64,000 nt of DNA from Palsa-883 sp963847615 (GTDB lineage: Bacteria > Pseudomonadota > Alphaproteobacteria > Acetobacterales > Acetobacteraceae): contig CAWKAN010000024.1 in the NCBI GenBank assembly GCA_963847615.1, forward strand, positions 1-64,000. Direction: 5' to 3'. Of the stretch, positions 44,717 to 54,308 are shown piece after piece. The position numbers were made by a program, and so were the translations under genes. The notes beneath the pieces were generated by a model. It was not told where the DNA came from. It saw only the letters and a program-made list of their open reading frames with translations, and did not search any database. Each line of letters begins with the position of its first letter. Position 1 is the stretch's first letter.

Positions 44717-46373
44717 TCAGGTCGAGTAGTCGGAGAACGCCGCCCCGGCGAACCGCGCGCGGTAGTCGGTCCGCACGTTGACCAGCGCCACCATGCCCTC
44801 GTCCACCTTGGCCTGCGCGCGCTCCAGTGCCGGACGGATCTCTTCCGGCTGCGTGACGTACTCGCCGTAGCCGCCGAGCGCCTCGCACATCTTGTCGAAC
44901 CGCACATAGCCCAGGTCGCGGCCCGGCTTCTCGCGCTTCGGGTCGCCGGTCCAGCCGCCGTTCAGGCTGATCACGATCAGGATCGGGATCTTGTGGCGCA
45001 CCGCGGTGTCGATCTCCATGGCGTTCAGCCCCATCGAGCCGTCGCCGTGCACCACGATGACCTGCTTGTCGGGACAGGCGACCTTGGCGCCGATGCCGAA
45101 CGGCAGGCCGACGCCCATCGTGCCGAACGGACCGGAGTTCAAACGATGCCCGGGGGAGAAGGTCGGCATCGTCTGGCGGCCGAAGTTCAGCGTCTCCTGC
45201 CCGTCGACGCACAGGATGGCGTCGCGCTTGGCGAAGTTCTTCACCTCCTCCAGCATGCGGATCGGATGGATGTCGCCGTCCTCGGCATATTTGTTGGCCC
45301 CCGCCGCGCTGCGCTTGGCCGCCTCGCCCTCCGCCAGCTTCTGCCGCCAGGTCTTGTAGCTGTCGGCGTTGACCTTGCCCTTGATGCCGTCAAGCAGCTG
45401 GCCGAGCACCGCCTTGCAGTCGCCGACGATGGGGATGTCGACGTAGCGCGCGGCCGAGGCGATCTCCTCCGCGTCAGATGTCGATGCGCGCGATCTTGGC
45501 GTTCGGCCCGAAGCGCGGCGGCGAGGCATGGCCGATGATGTAGTTCATCCGCGTGCCCAGCACGACGATCAGGTCGGCGTCGCGGAACGCCGAGGAGCGC
45601 ATCGACATGTACGAACACGGATGGTCGTCCGGCACCACGCCGCGGCCTTGCGGGGTGGTGTAGAACGGGATGCCGGCGGCCTCGACGAATTGCTGCATCT
45701 CGGCCCAGGCGCGCGACCAGATCACGCCGGAGCCCGAGACGATCAGCGGCTGTTTCGCCTCCGACAGGGCTTTCACCAGCGCGGCGATCTGGCGCGGATC
45801 GCCGAGCGGGCGGCTGTCCATGATCGGGCGGCCGGCGTAGCTCCAGTCGACCAGGGTCTCGTCGATCTTCTGGTACAGCATGTCGCCGGGGCAATCGAGG
45901 TAGACCGGGCCGGGCTTGCCGGTGATCGACTTCTGCAGGCCGAAATTGATCTGCTGCGGAATCCGCTTCAGGTTGATCAGCCGATCGACATATTTGTTGC
46001 AGCCACGCATCAGCTCGACCTGGTCGATCTCCTGGAACACCTGGCGGCCGAACTGGCTGATCGGGCTCGAGCCGCCGAGCGCCACCACCGGGCAGCAATC
46101 GACCAGCGCATTGGCCAGTGCCGGTGGTCAGGTTGGTCACGCCGGGACCCGACGCGGCCATGCAGACCGCCGGCATCTGGCGCAGCCGGCTGTAGGCCTG
46201 CGCCATGAAGGCGGCCGCCTGCTCATGGCGGACATCGATCATGCGGATGCCCTCCTTGATGCAGGACGCCTCGGCCAGCAGCATCGGCCCGCCCATGATG
46301 TAGAAAGATATGCTCGACGCCCTCTTTCTTCAGACACTCGCGCGATAATTTCGGAACCAGTTAGTTCGGCCAT
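44717..46373 (-). pseudogene. thiamine-diphosphate enzyme (2-hydroxyacyl-CoA lyase / acetolactate synthase type), four frameshifts
   Basis: Joining five frames gives about 550 residues starting MAELTGSEIIAR at 46373 behind a GGAGA site. The N-terminal Glu of the ThDP site is in IDVRHEQAAAFMAQAY, the central domain has GSGVIWSRAWAEMQQF, and the C-terminal ThDP/Mg site is GDGSMGLNAMEID..SLNGGW (GDG to NGG). Each break is repaired by removing one base: extra bases near 46346, 46311, 46123 and 45476. The CaiB-type transferase gene lies directly upstream; the pair resembles oxalate-type or 2-hydroxyacyl-CoA degradation modules, though true oxalyl-CoA decarboxylase motifs are not certain. The terminator at 44660 follows. 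The gene is probably intact in the organism if the insertions are sequence errors. Confidence 0.85.
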
Positions 46374-46439
46374 CTTGGGAGTCTCCTCGTTGCGTGCGTG
46401 AGTGCCTGGCGTCAAATGACGCCGTTGGGCTTGCTGGCG

Positions 46440-47669
46440 TCAGATGACGCCGTCGGTCTTCAGCGTGCCGATGGCGTCGCTGCTCAGGTCCAGCCAGCTC
46501 GCCAGCACGTCCTCGTTGTTCTGGCCAAGCAACGGCGCCGGCTTCACGGTCGGCGCCCGGCCGGAGAAGCGCGCCGGCCAGGCGGTCATCTTGTAGGGGC
46601 CGATCGCCGGATGCTGCACGGTCTGCATGATGCCGCGCTGCTCGAAGCTCGGGTCGTGCAGCAGCTCCGCGGTGTCGAGCACCGCGCCGGCGGGAATGCC
46701 GGCCGCGCCGATGATGCGCATCGCCTCGTGCTTGTCGTGCCGTGTGGTCCAGGCGGCGACCATGGCGTTGACCGCGTCCTCGTGCGCCAGCCGCGCCTCC
46801 GGGCTGTCGTAGCGCGCGTCGCCGACCAGCTCCTCGCGCCCGATCACCGCCAGCAGGCGCCGCCAATGCTCGGGATTGGCCCGGCTGGTGTAGACATAGA
46901 CGTAGTCGTTCGGGCCGCCGCCCTTGCGTGGGAAACAGCCCCATCGGCGGGTTGCGCGACAGCACGCTGCCGGACGCCCGCGCGCATCGCCGGCTTGCCG
47001 CTGGTGGTGGTCGAGGCGAAGGCGACGCGGATGTATTGCAGCATGGCGTCCTGCATGGCGATCTGGATGTGCTCGCCCTTGCCGGTGCGGGTGCGGCGAT
47101 ACAGCGCGCCGAGGATGGAGATCGCCATCAGCATGCCGGTGCCGGTGTCGCCGATCGTCGGGCCGGGCTTCAGCGGCGGGCCGTCGGGTTCGCCGGTGAT
47201 GCTCATCGGTGCCGCCGCAGGCCTGCGCGATCATGTCGAAGGCGAGATTTTTCTCGAACGGGCTGCCGTCGCCGAAGCCCTTCACCTGGGCGTAGATGAT
47301 CGCCGGATTGATCGCCCGCACGACGTCGGCGCCGAGGCCGAGGCGTTCGATCGCGCCGGGCGCGAAATTCTCGATGAACACATCGGCCTTGCGCACCAGC
47401 TCCTTCACCAGCTCGAGCCCGCGCGGCGACTTCAGGTTGACGGTGATCGACTTCTTGTTGGCGTTGTACTGCAGGAAGTAGTGCGCGTCGGCGCCGGGCC
47501 GCGGCGGGTTGATCGACCGGCCGGGATCGCCGGCGCTGGGGTTTTCCAGCTTCACCACCTCGGCGCCGAGCCAGGCCATCGCCTCGGTGCAGGAGGGCCC
47601 TGCCTCGAACTGCGTGAGGTCGAGCACCCGCACGCCCAAAAGACAGTCGTCGCCTGCACTTGCCTGCAT
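46440..47669 (-). pseudogene. CaiB/BaiF-type CoA transferase, three frameshifts
   Basis: About 410 residues from ATG at 47669. The family III CoA-transferase features are RVLDLTQFEAGPSCTEAMAWLGAEVVKLE, PPRPGADAHYFLQYNANKKSI, and in the shifted middle section PTIGDTGTGMLMAISI with the nucleophile Asp. The C-terminal half has RLAHEDAVNAMVAAWT and GIPAGAVLDTAELLHDP. Single extra bases near 47213, 46970 and 46933 restore the frame by removal. The protein moves CoA between carboxylic acids in the cytoplasm. It ends 67 bp before the ThDP enzyme on the same strand. A 30-bp stretch around its stop (GGCGTCATCTGACGCC-like) is duplicated in that gap. Confidence 0.88.
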
Positions 47670-47960
47670 CGGTCGCCACTCCTGCGGTTTCGGGGCACTG
47701 CCCGAATGGCGCGCAGCTTACGACCCGGGCGGCATTGCGTCGAGGGAGGCGGCCAGTGGGGTGGCCAATGCCGCCCCCAACGGACGACGGCGGTGGTTGT
47801 CGGCGACCGCGTGATGTTGCCGTAGCGTTATTTTCTGGCGCGCGCCGACCACCGGTTGCCGTCCCACGCGGGCACATGGTCCGGGCGATGCAATCCAAGA
47901 CGCAGCAGGAACGTGACTGTTACGGAACGGACTCCCGATCCCCGTCCGCGGGTCGCGCGA
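47670..47960. other. gap upstream of the CoA-transferase gene
   Basis: About 290 bp that would hold the promoter of the CaiB/ThDP pair. I see no clear -35/-10 pair and no gene. Confidence 0.4.
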
Positions 47961-48509
47961 TCAGGTCTCCTCGCCGAGGGCCCGGCGGCGCAAATCCTTC
48001 AGGCGGTCCTCGCCGCCCGCGGTCATCGGATCGATTTCCAGCAATTTCTTCCAGGCGGCATAAGCGCCCTTCCAATCCCGTCGGGATTCGGCAATCGCCG
48101 CAAGGGTGCGCAGCGCGGCAAAGTCGCGCGGTTCATGCTCCAGCGTCTGTTCGATATCGGCGATCGCCCCCTCGGTGTCACCGGCGGCGAACCGCGCGCG
48201 GGCGCGCTGGTGATAGGCCTCCGCCAGGCTGGGGTCGAGCGTGATGGCGTCAGTGAAATCCTCGATCGCCGCCGGGTTGGCGCCGGCCTGCATCTCCCGC
48301 GCGCCGCGGCTCAGCAACAGCGTCACCACCGGCGAGCCAGCCCCCACCAGAAGCTGCATGATCCGCTGTTCCAGCGGCGCCGCCACCTCGGCAGTCGGCG
48401 CCGCCTGCAACGCGTCGAGCAGGTGGTTGAGCGCAGCCGCCCGCTCGGCCGGCGTTTGCGCCAGGGCCGGCGTGGCGATGAGCAGCAGCAGAAGCAACAC
48501 ACGTCGCAT
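47961..48509 (-). CDS. secreted tetratricopeptide-repeat protein
   Basis: 182 residues from ATG at 48509, giving a signal peptide (MRRVLLLLLLIATPALA). The mature part is helical with TPR units (GANPAAIEDFTDAITLDPSLAEAYHQRARARFAAGD; EGAIADIEQTLEHEPRDFAALRTLAAI; WKGAYAAWKKLLEIDP). It probably acts in the periplasm as a scaffold; partners are unknown. A longer upstream frame is an artefact of GC bias. No operon partner is evident. Confidence 0.85.
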   Translation of the reverse strand: MRRVLLLLLLIATPALAQTPAERAAALNHLLDALQAAPTAEVAAPLEQRIMQLLVGAGSPVVTLLLSRGAREMQAGANPAAIEDFTDAITLDPSLAEAYHQRARARFAAGDTEGAIADIEQTLEHEPRDFAALRTLAAIAESRRDWKGAYAAWKKLLEIDPMTAGGEDRLKDLRRRALGEET

Positions 48510-48725
48510 GCCGCATGCTGCCGCCGCGCCGCCACGCGATGCAAGCGGCGCGTGCGGACGCCGGGTCAGCGCCTGGGCGGGCGGCGGCGGCGCGGGCAGC
48601 GGCGGGGCGCCGCCCGGCCCCGCCCTCGGGTCGTCCAATGGTCCGGTTGGCCGCTCGCCCATCGGGGCGGAAACCCGCGCGACGGCGCCATCGCCGGCCG
48701 CGCCGCGCCGCGGCGGCCCGCGGCG

Positions 48726-49472
48726 CTACAGCATCTGCCCGCCATCGACCACGATGGTCTGGCCGGTGACCCAGTTGGCGAGCGGCGAAGCAAGGAACAG
48801 CACGACGTTGGCGATTTCCTCCGGATGGCCGAGCCGGCCGAACGGGATCGATTTCAGCACGGCGTTGTACAGGTTGGGCGCCTCCGTCTTGCGCCGGTCC
48901 CACACGCCGCCGGGAAACTCGATCGAGCCGGGCGCCACGCCGTTCACCCGGATACCGTCGCGCGCGTACATCGCCGCCTGGGTATTGGTGTAGTGGATCA
49001 CCGCCGCCTTGATCGCGCCGTACGGCGGCTGGCGTGCCGCCGAATGCAGCGCGGCGATCGAGGAGGTATTCACCACCGCGCCGCGCGCATCCTTCAGATA
49101 GGGCAGCGCGGCGTGGGTCGCGTGCACGATCGCCATCAGATCGACCGCGAAGCTGGCGCCCCAGCCTTGCGCGTCGTCGGCGGAGGCGAAGGCCGAGGCG
49201 TTGTTCACCAGCACGTCGCAGCCGCCGATCGCGGCCGCCGCCTCGGTGATGTAGCGGCCGATCGCCGCCGCATCGGCCAGGTCGCAGGTGCCGGCATGGG
49301 CGATGTTGCCGCATGCGTCGATCTCGCGACTTGTCTGCTCCAGCGCCTCGGCGCCGCGCGCGCAGATCGACACCGCCGCGCCGGCGCGCGCGAAGCCGAG
49401 CGCGATCGCGCGGCCGATGCCCCGGCTGCCGCCGCAGACAATGGCCCGTCTACCGGTGAAGTCGAACGTCAT
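48726..49472 (-). CDS. short-chain dehydrogenase/reductase (SDR)
   Basis: 248 residues. The nucleotide-binding motif is VCGGSRGIGRAIALG near the start, the NAG-like LVNNASAFASADD, the catalytic Ser in VVNTSSIAALH, and the Tyr/Lys pair in PPYGAIKAAVIHY. The C-terminal end GWVTGQTIVVDGG-like (NWVTGQTIVVDGGQML) is typical. It most likely reduces a ketone or oxidises an alcohol with NADP(H); the substrate is unknown. The genes on either side are unrelated. Confidence 0.95.
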   Translation of the reverse strand: MTFDFTGRRAIVCGGSRGIGRAIALGFARAGAAVSICARGAEALEQTSREIDACGNIAHAGTCDLADAAAIGRYITEAAAAIGGCDVLVNNASAFASADDAQGWGASFAVDLMAIVHATHAALPYLKDARGAVVNTSSIAALHSAARQPPYGAIKAAVIHYTNTQAAMYARDGIRVNGVAPGSIEFPGGVWDRRKTEAPNLYNAVLKSIPFGRLGHPEEIANVVLFLASPLANWVTGQTIVVDGGQML

Positions 49473-49813
49473 GGAAGCTGCCTCCTTCGGCCAGGGTACT
49501 CAGCCGCTCCGCCCGGACGGCCGGAGCCGGCCCGGCCACGCGGCCGGCTGCGATGATACTACCGCTTGCGGATGGCGGCGTCTTTCCGTGTGGGAGTCCA
49601 AGGGCAATCGGTCCCTGGCACGGATTTCCCACGCTGTGCGGAATGCTGGCGACGGTCGCTGTCGCGCCCCAATACTGCCTTGCGGGTGCCGCGCCGCCGG
49701 GGCTGTCGTGCCGCCGCCAATGCCGGGTGGCCTCGCAAGTCGCGAAAACCCCCTTGCTACCGTTGGGGCGCAGCAAGGCCCAAGCCAACGCCCGCGACGG
49801 CGGGAAAAGCGGG
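49473..49813. other. non-coding stretch, nothing recognised
   Basis: About 340 bp between the SDR and CHAP genes. Open frames on the plus strand match no family. No terminator with a T-run was seen. Confidence 0.4.
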
Positions 49814-50665
49814 CTAGCGCAGCTGCGGCGGCACCGGCTCCGCCCGGTCGATCGCGAGGGTGCGATCATGCCGCGGCCGCGGATGCGCCGGCGCCTCGGC
49901 CACCTCGTCGTACTCGTGGGTCTTCGTCTGGGCGACGGCCAGCGTCGTCCGCTCCGCCAGCGGCCGCAGGTCGCGCGCCGGCGGATTGAGCGCCGGCTGC
50001 GCCGCCGGCACGGTGATCGCCGTCAGCATGGTGCCGGTGTCCGGCCGGTCATAGATGAAGCCGTAGGTCGGATAGACGCTGCCGAACGAGTCGCTGCGAC
50101 CAAGACTGACGCGCACCGCCGACCAGTCATTGTTCTCGGAGACATCGACCACCGCCACCCCGTGGGCAACCCCACGCCCCGCCCAGTTGGCGTGGTCGAT
50201 CTCGATCTCGCGATTGTTGATGACCCTGGTGACCACCGCGACGTGACCCAAGCGCATCCGGCCGTTGGCGCGGAATGCCAGCACCCCGCCGGGTTCCGGC
50301 ACGTCGCCGCGCTGGTAGGTGCCCGCGGCGTGGTCCCACCATTGCCAGGCATTTCCGGCCACGGTGATGCCCGACTCTTTGCGGGCATAGGGCACACAGG
50401 AGATGCCGGCGACACGCACCCGGCTGTGGCTCACATGGCCCCGCGCCGCGGCCAAATGGACGCTCGCGTGAGCTTTATGCGTAACGACATGATGCGTAAC
50501 GACATGGTGTGCCTGACGCACAGGATGCGGCGCCTGGACAACCTTGTGCGTCGGGTGGGGGTGCCGCTCGGGGGCGGCATAGCCGGATACGGCAAGGGCG
50601 GGCAACGCGATGGCCAGAACGGATCCAAATAGCCAAACCCGGCTACTGCCAGTGCCTGCACCCAT
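49814..50665 (-). CDS. secreted CHAP-domain protein (NlpC/P60-like peptidase fold)
   Basis: 283 residues from ATG at 50665 behind AAAGGGG. A signal peptide is likely (VWLFGSVLAIALPALAVSGYA). A His-rich linker follows (TKV..HHVVTHHVVTHKAHASVHLAA). The CHAP domain has the catalytic Cys in GISCVPYARKESGI, its partner His in MRLGHVAVVTRV, and DHANWAG. The protein probably cleaves peptidoglycan amide bonds in the periplasm. A Pro/Ala-rich tail of about 75 residues ends it. A much longer upstream frame has lower GC and no homology. The metal-binding His stretch is unusual. Confidence 0.85.
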   Translation of the reverse strand: MGAGTGSSRVWLFGSVLAIALPALAVSGYAAPERHPHPTHKVVQAPHPVRQAHHVVTHHVVTHKAHASVHLAAARGHVSHSRVRVAGISCVPYARKESGITVAGNAWQWWDHAAGTYQRGDVPEPGGVLAFRANGRMRLGHVAVVTRVINNREIEIDHANWAGRGVAHGVAVVDVSENNDWSAVRVSLGRSDSFGSVYPTYGFIYDRPDTGTMLTAITVPAAQPALNPPARDLRPLAERTTLAVAQTKTHEYDEVAEAPAHPRPRHDRTLAIDRAEPVPPQLR

Positions 50666-50916
50666 GCGATCGGCCCCTTTTGCGGTCGTCAGCCCCAACT
50701 CCGAGTAGCAACAGGGTTGCAAGGATGACAACCCCGTGACCGCGGATTTCGCTGGACTGCTGCCAATTTGCCGATCATCCCCTGTGGATAAGCGGCGAAA
50801 TAGGGACTCTTGTCCTAGCCAGTAACATTTCGTGAGCAAGCTGCCGGCACGGGCGCGGGACCGGCCGCACCCGTAACCGAGTTCGGCGCGCGGCTCTGTC
50901 GGCCACACGCCGGTGT

Positions 50917-51267
50917 TCACTTGCAGGCGGTCACCATGATCTCGACCAACAGGCGGGGATCCGCCAGGTCGGCCTGCACGCAGGCCCGCGCGGGCGCGCC
51001 GTCGGTCGGCAGCCAGGCAACCCAGACCTCGTTCAGCGCCTCGCGGTCACGGATGTCCTTTACCCAGATCTGCGCCTGCAACAGCCGGGTCTTGTCGGTG
51101 CCGTGACGCTCCAGCAGATCATCGATCTGCGCCAGGACCTCGGCGGTCTGCCCCTTGATGTCCTTGCCGGAGTCCTTCGCGGTGACCCCCTGCAGATACA
51201 CAAAGCCGTGGTACTCCACGGCCTTGGCCAGGACCTTGTTCGGCTCGGTGCGGATGATCTTGCTCAT
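50917..51267 (-). CDS. RidA-family protein (YjgF/UK114 fold)
   Basis: 116 residues. The family fold is seen in IIRTEPNKVLAKAVEYHGFVYLQGVTA, the central DDLLERHGTDKTRLLQAQIWVKD and the C-terminal PARACVQADLADPRLLVEIMVTAC. The conserved Arg that binds the imine carboxylate is in ARACV. RidA enzymes hydrolyse reactive enamine/imine intermediates from PLP enzymes. It starts at 51267 with a G-rich sequence ahead, but this is likely too far for a clean ribosome binding site. It stands alone on the minus strand; palindromic element C lies upstream. Confidence 0.92.
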   Translation of the reverse strand: MSKIIRTEPNKVLAKAVEYHGFVYLQGVTAKDSGKDIKGQTAEVLAQIDDLLERHGTDKTRLLQAQIWVKDIRDREALNEVWVAWLPTDGAPARACVQADLADPRLLVEIMVTACK

Positions 51268-51356
51268 GGGAACCCCCCGGGATTGCGCTGGCGCGTGAAT
51301 GCTGCCCCGGGCTTCTACGGCCGGAACGCCACACCGGCAAGCAACCGCCGGCCAGA

Positions 51357-51676
51357 CGATCGGTGGGCCGCAGCAAGGTCGGGGCTCCGCCCCGAACCCC
51401 GCCAGGGGGCGTTGCCCCCCTGGACCCCCCACCAGAGGCGGAGCCTCTGGAACTCCATGACTGGGAGTGTGGGGAGGGGAAGGGGGCGGGCGGGTGAGGC
51501 AGCGGTGTTCGTCCGGCGTGCCGGACGAACATCGCTGCCTCACCCGCCCGCCCCCTTCCCCTCCCCACACTCCCAGTGAAGGGTTCCAAGGGCTCGCCCT
51601 TGGCGGGGTTCCAAGGGGCAGCGCCCCTTGGCGGGGTCTGGGGCGGAGCCCCAGCCTTGCTGCGGTCCGCCCGATC
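51357..51676. repeat. nested palindromic intergenic element, copy C
   Basis: 320 bp, with ends CGATCGGTGGGCCGCAGCAAGG and an imperfect complement at 51654-51676. Same arm and hairpin order as copies A, B and D. Its central palindrome is different again (GGTGTTCGTCCGGC pairing with GCCGGACGAACATC). It lies between tandem genes on the minus strand (RidA and a small lipoprotein). Confidence 0.85.
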
Positions 51677-51684
51677 GCCCCGCC

Positions 51685-52029
51685 CTATGGCTGGTCGGGG
51701 GGTGGCGAGGCGGTATTGTCGCGGCTGGTTCCGGGCCCGGTGTTGCGCACGCAATCGTCGATCAACCTGTCGTTGCTGTATTGCGCGGCCAGTGCGTTGG
51801 TCTGGTTGCCCGCCAGGTAGCTGCCCGAGTACGGCAGGCCGACCTGATTGATGCTGTAGATCTCGGCGCGATGGTTGCGATCGTACACTTGGTTGGCGTT
51901 GTCGCGGCACGCCGCCAGCGTCGCGCGATCGGTATGCGACTGCGGCGACGTCGGCAGCGCGCAGCCGCCCATCCCGACCAGAAGGCCCCAGGCCAGGGCG
52001 GTGCGAGCGAGTGTCATTCTTTGGGTCAT
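51685..52029 (-). CDS. small lipoprotein of unknown function
   Basis: 114 residues from ATG at 52029. MTLARTALAWGLLVGMGGC carries a lipobox, so the mature protein is lipid-anchored. The rest is short and polar (AACRDNANQVYDRNHRAEIYSINQV, then SNDRLIDDCVRN) with two cysteines and no motif that I recognise. Its start overlaps the stop of the upstream gene (ATGA), so both belong to one operon. Element C lies right after the stop. Confidence 0.8.
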   Translation of the reverse strand: MTQRMTLARTALAWGLLVGMGGCALPTSPQSHTDRATLAACRDNANQVYDRNHRAEIYSINQVGLPYSGSYLAGNQTNALAAQYSNDRLIDDCVRNTGPGTSRDNTASPPPDQP

Positions 52030-52568
52030 GCGGGGGGTCCGCTCGGTTGCGTGGCCGGGCGGTCGCCCGGCGATGGGGCCAAGGATGGGGTCAGATGCGA
52101 GCGGAAGCCACCCTCGTCGAAGCGCGCCTCCGCCGTCAGGGGCGTGGCGGCAGCGGCGCGCAACAGCGACGGGTGCAGATCGGCGCCATCGCGTTCCAGC
52201 CGGCACAGCGGGACCGCCCAGCGGGCGCGCGCCAACAGGTCAACCAGCGCGAGCAGCCGCAGGCAGAGCGACAGGCCGTAGGGGCTGGTCAGCCCGGCGA
52301 TCTGATCGACCGCGGCCGCCCAGCAGCAGGCGTCGCGATCGGCCAGCGCGAGTTCGGTGAACGAGCCATCGCCGCGGCGGAACCGGAAGCCGCGCACGGT
52401 GCCCCAACTGTCCGCGATCGCCGCCTCGCGCGCCGCGTACCACGCCCGCTCCAGGTCGCGGCCGCGCACCGGCGGCAGCGCCTCGGGCGGCGCATCGACC
52501 AGGTAGGTCAGCGCGCCGCCGGCGGCGATGTCGACCCGCACGGTATGGGGCTGCTCGGCGTGTTCCAT
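52026..52568 (-). CDS. hypothetical protein
   Basis: 180 residues from ATG at 52568. I do not recognise the family. The N-terminal half (HTVRVDIAAGGALTYLVDAPPEALPPVRG) and the middle (YAAREAAIADSWGTVRGFRFRRGDGSFTELALADRDACCWAAAVDQ) look like a soluble mixed fold. The C-terminal 30 residues are Pro-rich. The stop overlaps the lipoprotein start in an ATGA, so the pair is probably co-translated. It is divergent from the amidase gene, with 69 bp between starts. Confidence 0.7.
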   Translation of the reverse strand: MEHAEQPHTVRVDIAAGGALTYLVDAPPEALPPVRGRDLERAWYAAREAAIADSWGTVRGFRFRRGDGSFTELALADRDACCWAAAVDQIAGLTSPYGLSLCLRLLALVDLLARARWAVPLCRLERDGADLHPSLLRAAAATPLTAEARFDEGGFRSHLTPSLAPSPGDRPATQPSGPPA

Positions 52569-52637
52569 CCGTGGCAGAATGGGGCGCCGGCGCGGCAAGC
52601 GCCAGCCCGCGTGCGACCCAGACAGGAGAATTCGTCC

Positions 52638-53906
52638 ATGCCGGATCCCGCCACCCTGACCGCGACCGCAGCCGCCCGCCTGATCCGCGCCGGGACGCTG
52701 CGTCCGGAGGCGCTGATGGAGGCCTGCCTGGCGCGCATCGCCGCGCGCGAGCCCGCGGTGCACGCCTTCGCCTACCTGGATCCCGAGCAGGCGCGCCGCG
52801 CCACCGCGACGGCGCTGCCGGGCCCCCTGCACGGCCTGCCGATCGGCATAAAGGATGTACTGGATACCGCTGATATGCCAAGCGAATATGGCTCGCCGAT
52901 CTGGCGCGGCTGGCGCCCGCGCGCCGACGCCGCCGCGGTCGCCTGGGCGCGCGCGGCGGGCGGCGTGGCGATCGGCAAGACCGTCACCACGGAGTTCGCC
53001 ACCCGCAAGCCCGGGCCGACGGCCAATCCGCGCGGCCTCGGGCACACGCCCGGCGGCTCGAGCAGCGGCTCCGCTGCGGGCGTCGCCGACGGGTTCTTCC
53101 CGCTGGGCTACGGCACCCAGACCGCCGGTTCCGTCATCCGCCCGGCGGCCTATTGCGGCGTGGTCGGCTACAAGCCGAGCTTCGGCACGATCAGCCGGAT
53201 CGGCATGAAGATCATGTCTGATAGCCTTGATACCCTTGGCGTTCTCGCGCGCAGCGTCGCCGATTGCGCGCTGTTCGCCGGGGCCGTGTCGGGTCGCGAC
53301 CTGGGCGATCCGGACCGCAAGGCGGACCGCGCGCCGCGCATCGGTCTGTGCCGCTCGCCGACCTGGGACCAGGCGCTGCCGGAGACTTCGGCCCTGTTCG
53401 AACGGGTCGCCGCCGCGCTCAGGCGCGCCGGCGCCACGGTGTCGCCGCGCGAGTTGCCCGCCGCCATTGCCGCGCTGACCACCGCGCACCCGGTGGTGAT
53501 GAACAACGAGAGTGCCCGCGCCCTGGGCTGGGAACTGGCCGAGGCGCGCGAGCAGATCAGCGAGGGCCTGCGCGAACGGCTGGAGTTCGGCCTGTCGCGC
53601 AGCGAGGCCGAGGTCGCCCAGGCCTACGCCGTGTTTGCCGCCGCCCAGGCGGCGTTTCCCGCCGCGACGGAGGGGCTCGACGTGCTGGTGACGCCCTCGG
53701 CGCCCGGCCAGGCACCGGCCGGCCTCGAATGGACCGGCGATCCGGCGTTCAACTTCATCTGGACCAGCCTGCACGTGCCCTGCGTCACGGTGCCGGCGGG
53801 CGAGGGACCGGACGGGCTGCCGCTGGGCATCCAAATCGTCGGACGGGAAGGCGAGGACCGCGCTGTGCTGGCCTGGGCGCAATGGGTCGCTGCCGCGATC
53901 GGCTAG
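52638..53906 (+). CDS. amidase (amidase-signature family)
   Basis: 422 residues from ATG at 52638 behind AGGAGAA. The amidase-signature catalytic Lys is in PIGIKDVLDT, and the Gly/Ser-rich core GHTPGGSSSGSAAGVADG holds the two serines (cis-Ser and nucleophile). YGTQTAGSVIRPAAYCGVVGYKPS completes the signature. The C-terminal end GLPLGIQIVGREGEDRAVL is normal. It hydrolyses an unknown amide in the cytoplasm. It is not GatA: the length is shorter and no gatB or gatC is adjacent. Element D follows after the stop. Confidence 0.92.
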   Translation: MPDPATLTATAAARLIRAGTLRPEALMEACLARIAAREPAVHAFAYLDPEQARRATATALPGPLHGLPIGIKDVLDTADMPSEYGSPIWRGWRPRADAAAVAWARAAGGVAIGKTVTTEFATRKPGPTANPRGLGHTPGGSSSGSAAGVADGFFPLGYGTQTAGSVIRPAAYCGVVGYKPSFGTISRIGMKIMSDSLDTLGVLARSVADCALFAGAVSGRDLGDPDRKADRAPRIGLCRSPTWDQALPETSALFERVAAALRRAGATVSPRELPAAIAALTTAHPVVMNNESARALGWELAEAREQISEGLRERLEFGLSRSEAEVAQAYAVFAAAQAAFPAATEGLDVLVTPSAPGQAPAGLEWTGDPAFNFIWTSLHVPCVTVPAGEGPDGLPLGIQIVGREGEDRAVLAWAQWVAAAIG

Positions 53907-53956
53907 CCGAGGCGCCCGGTAACCCCGCGCAAACCACCGCAACACGCACCCACCGG

Positions 53957-54296
53957 CCAGGCCATCGGCCGACCCAAGGGAAGGCCGGGGCTTCGCCCCA
54001 GACCCCACCAAGGGGCGCTGCCCCCCATGGTACCATTGGGGAACCCCGCCAAGGGCGAGCCCTTGGAACCCTTCACTGGGAGTGTGGGGAGGGGAAGGGG
54101 GCGGGTGGGCGAGGCGTCGGAGCCGCCCCTCGCGAGGGGCGGCTCCGACGCCTCGCCCACCCGCCCCCTCCCCTCCCCACACTCCCAGTCATGGAGTCCA
54201 GAGGCCCCGCCTCTGGTGGGGGTCCAGGGGGCAAAGCCCCCTGGCGGGGTTCGGGGCGGAGCCCTGACCTTCCCGTGGGTCGGCCGATGGCCCTGG
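53957..54296. repeat. nested palindromic intergenic element, copy D
   Basis: 340 bp. The ends CCAGGCCATCGGCCGACCC pair with the right end over about 27 bp with a few mismatches. The hairpin order is as in A-C. The centre is a long copy-specific palindrome (GAGGCGTCGGAGCCGCC.. pairing with GGCGGCTCCGACGCCTC). It lies between the convergent genes ending at 53906 and 54309. Confidence 0.85.
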
Positions 54297-54308
54297 CCGA
54301 TGGGGTGC

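Noticed and set aside
44717..47669. Firm call of oxalyl-CoA decarboxylase and formyl-CoA transferase
   Set aside because: The pair layout fits, but specific oxalyl-CoA decarboxylase features could not be confirmed by eye, so only family-level names were given.
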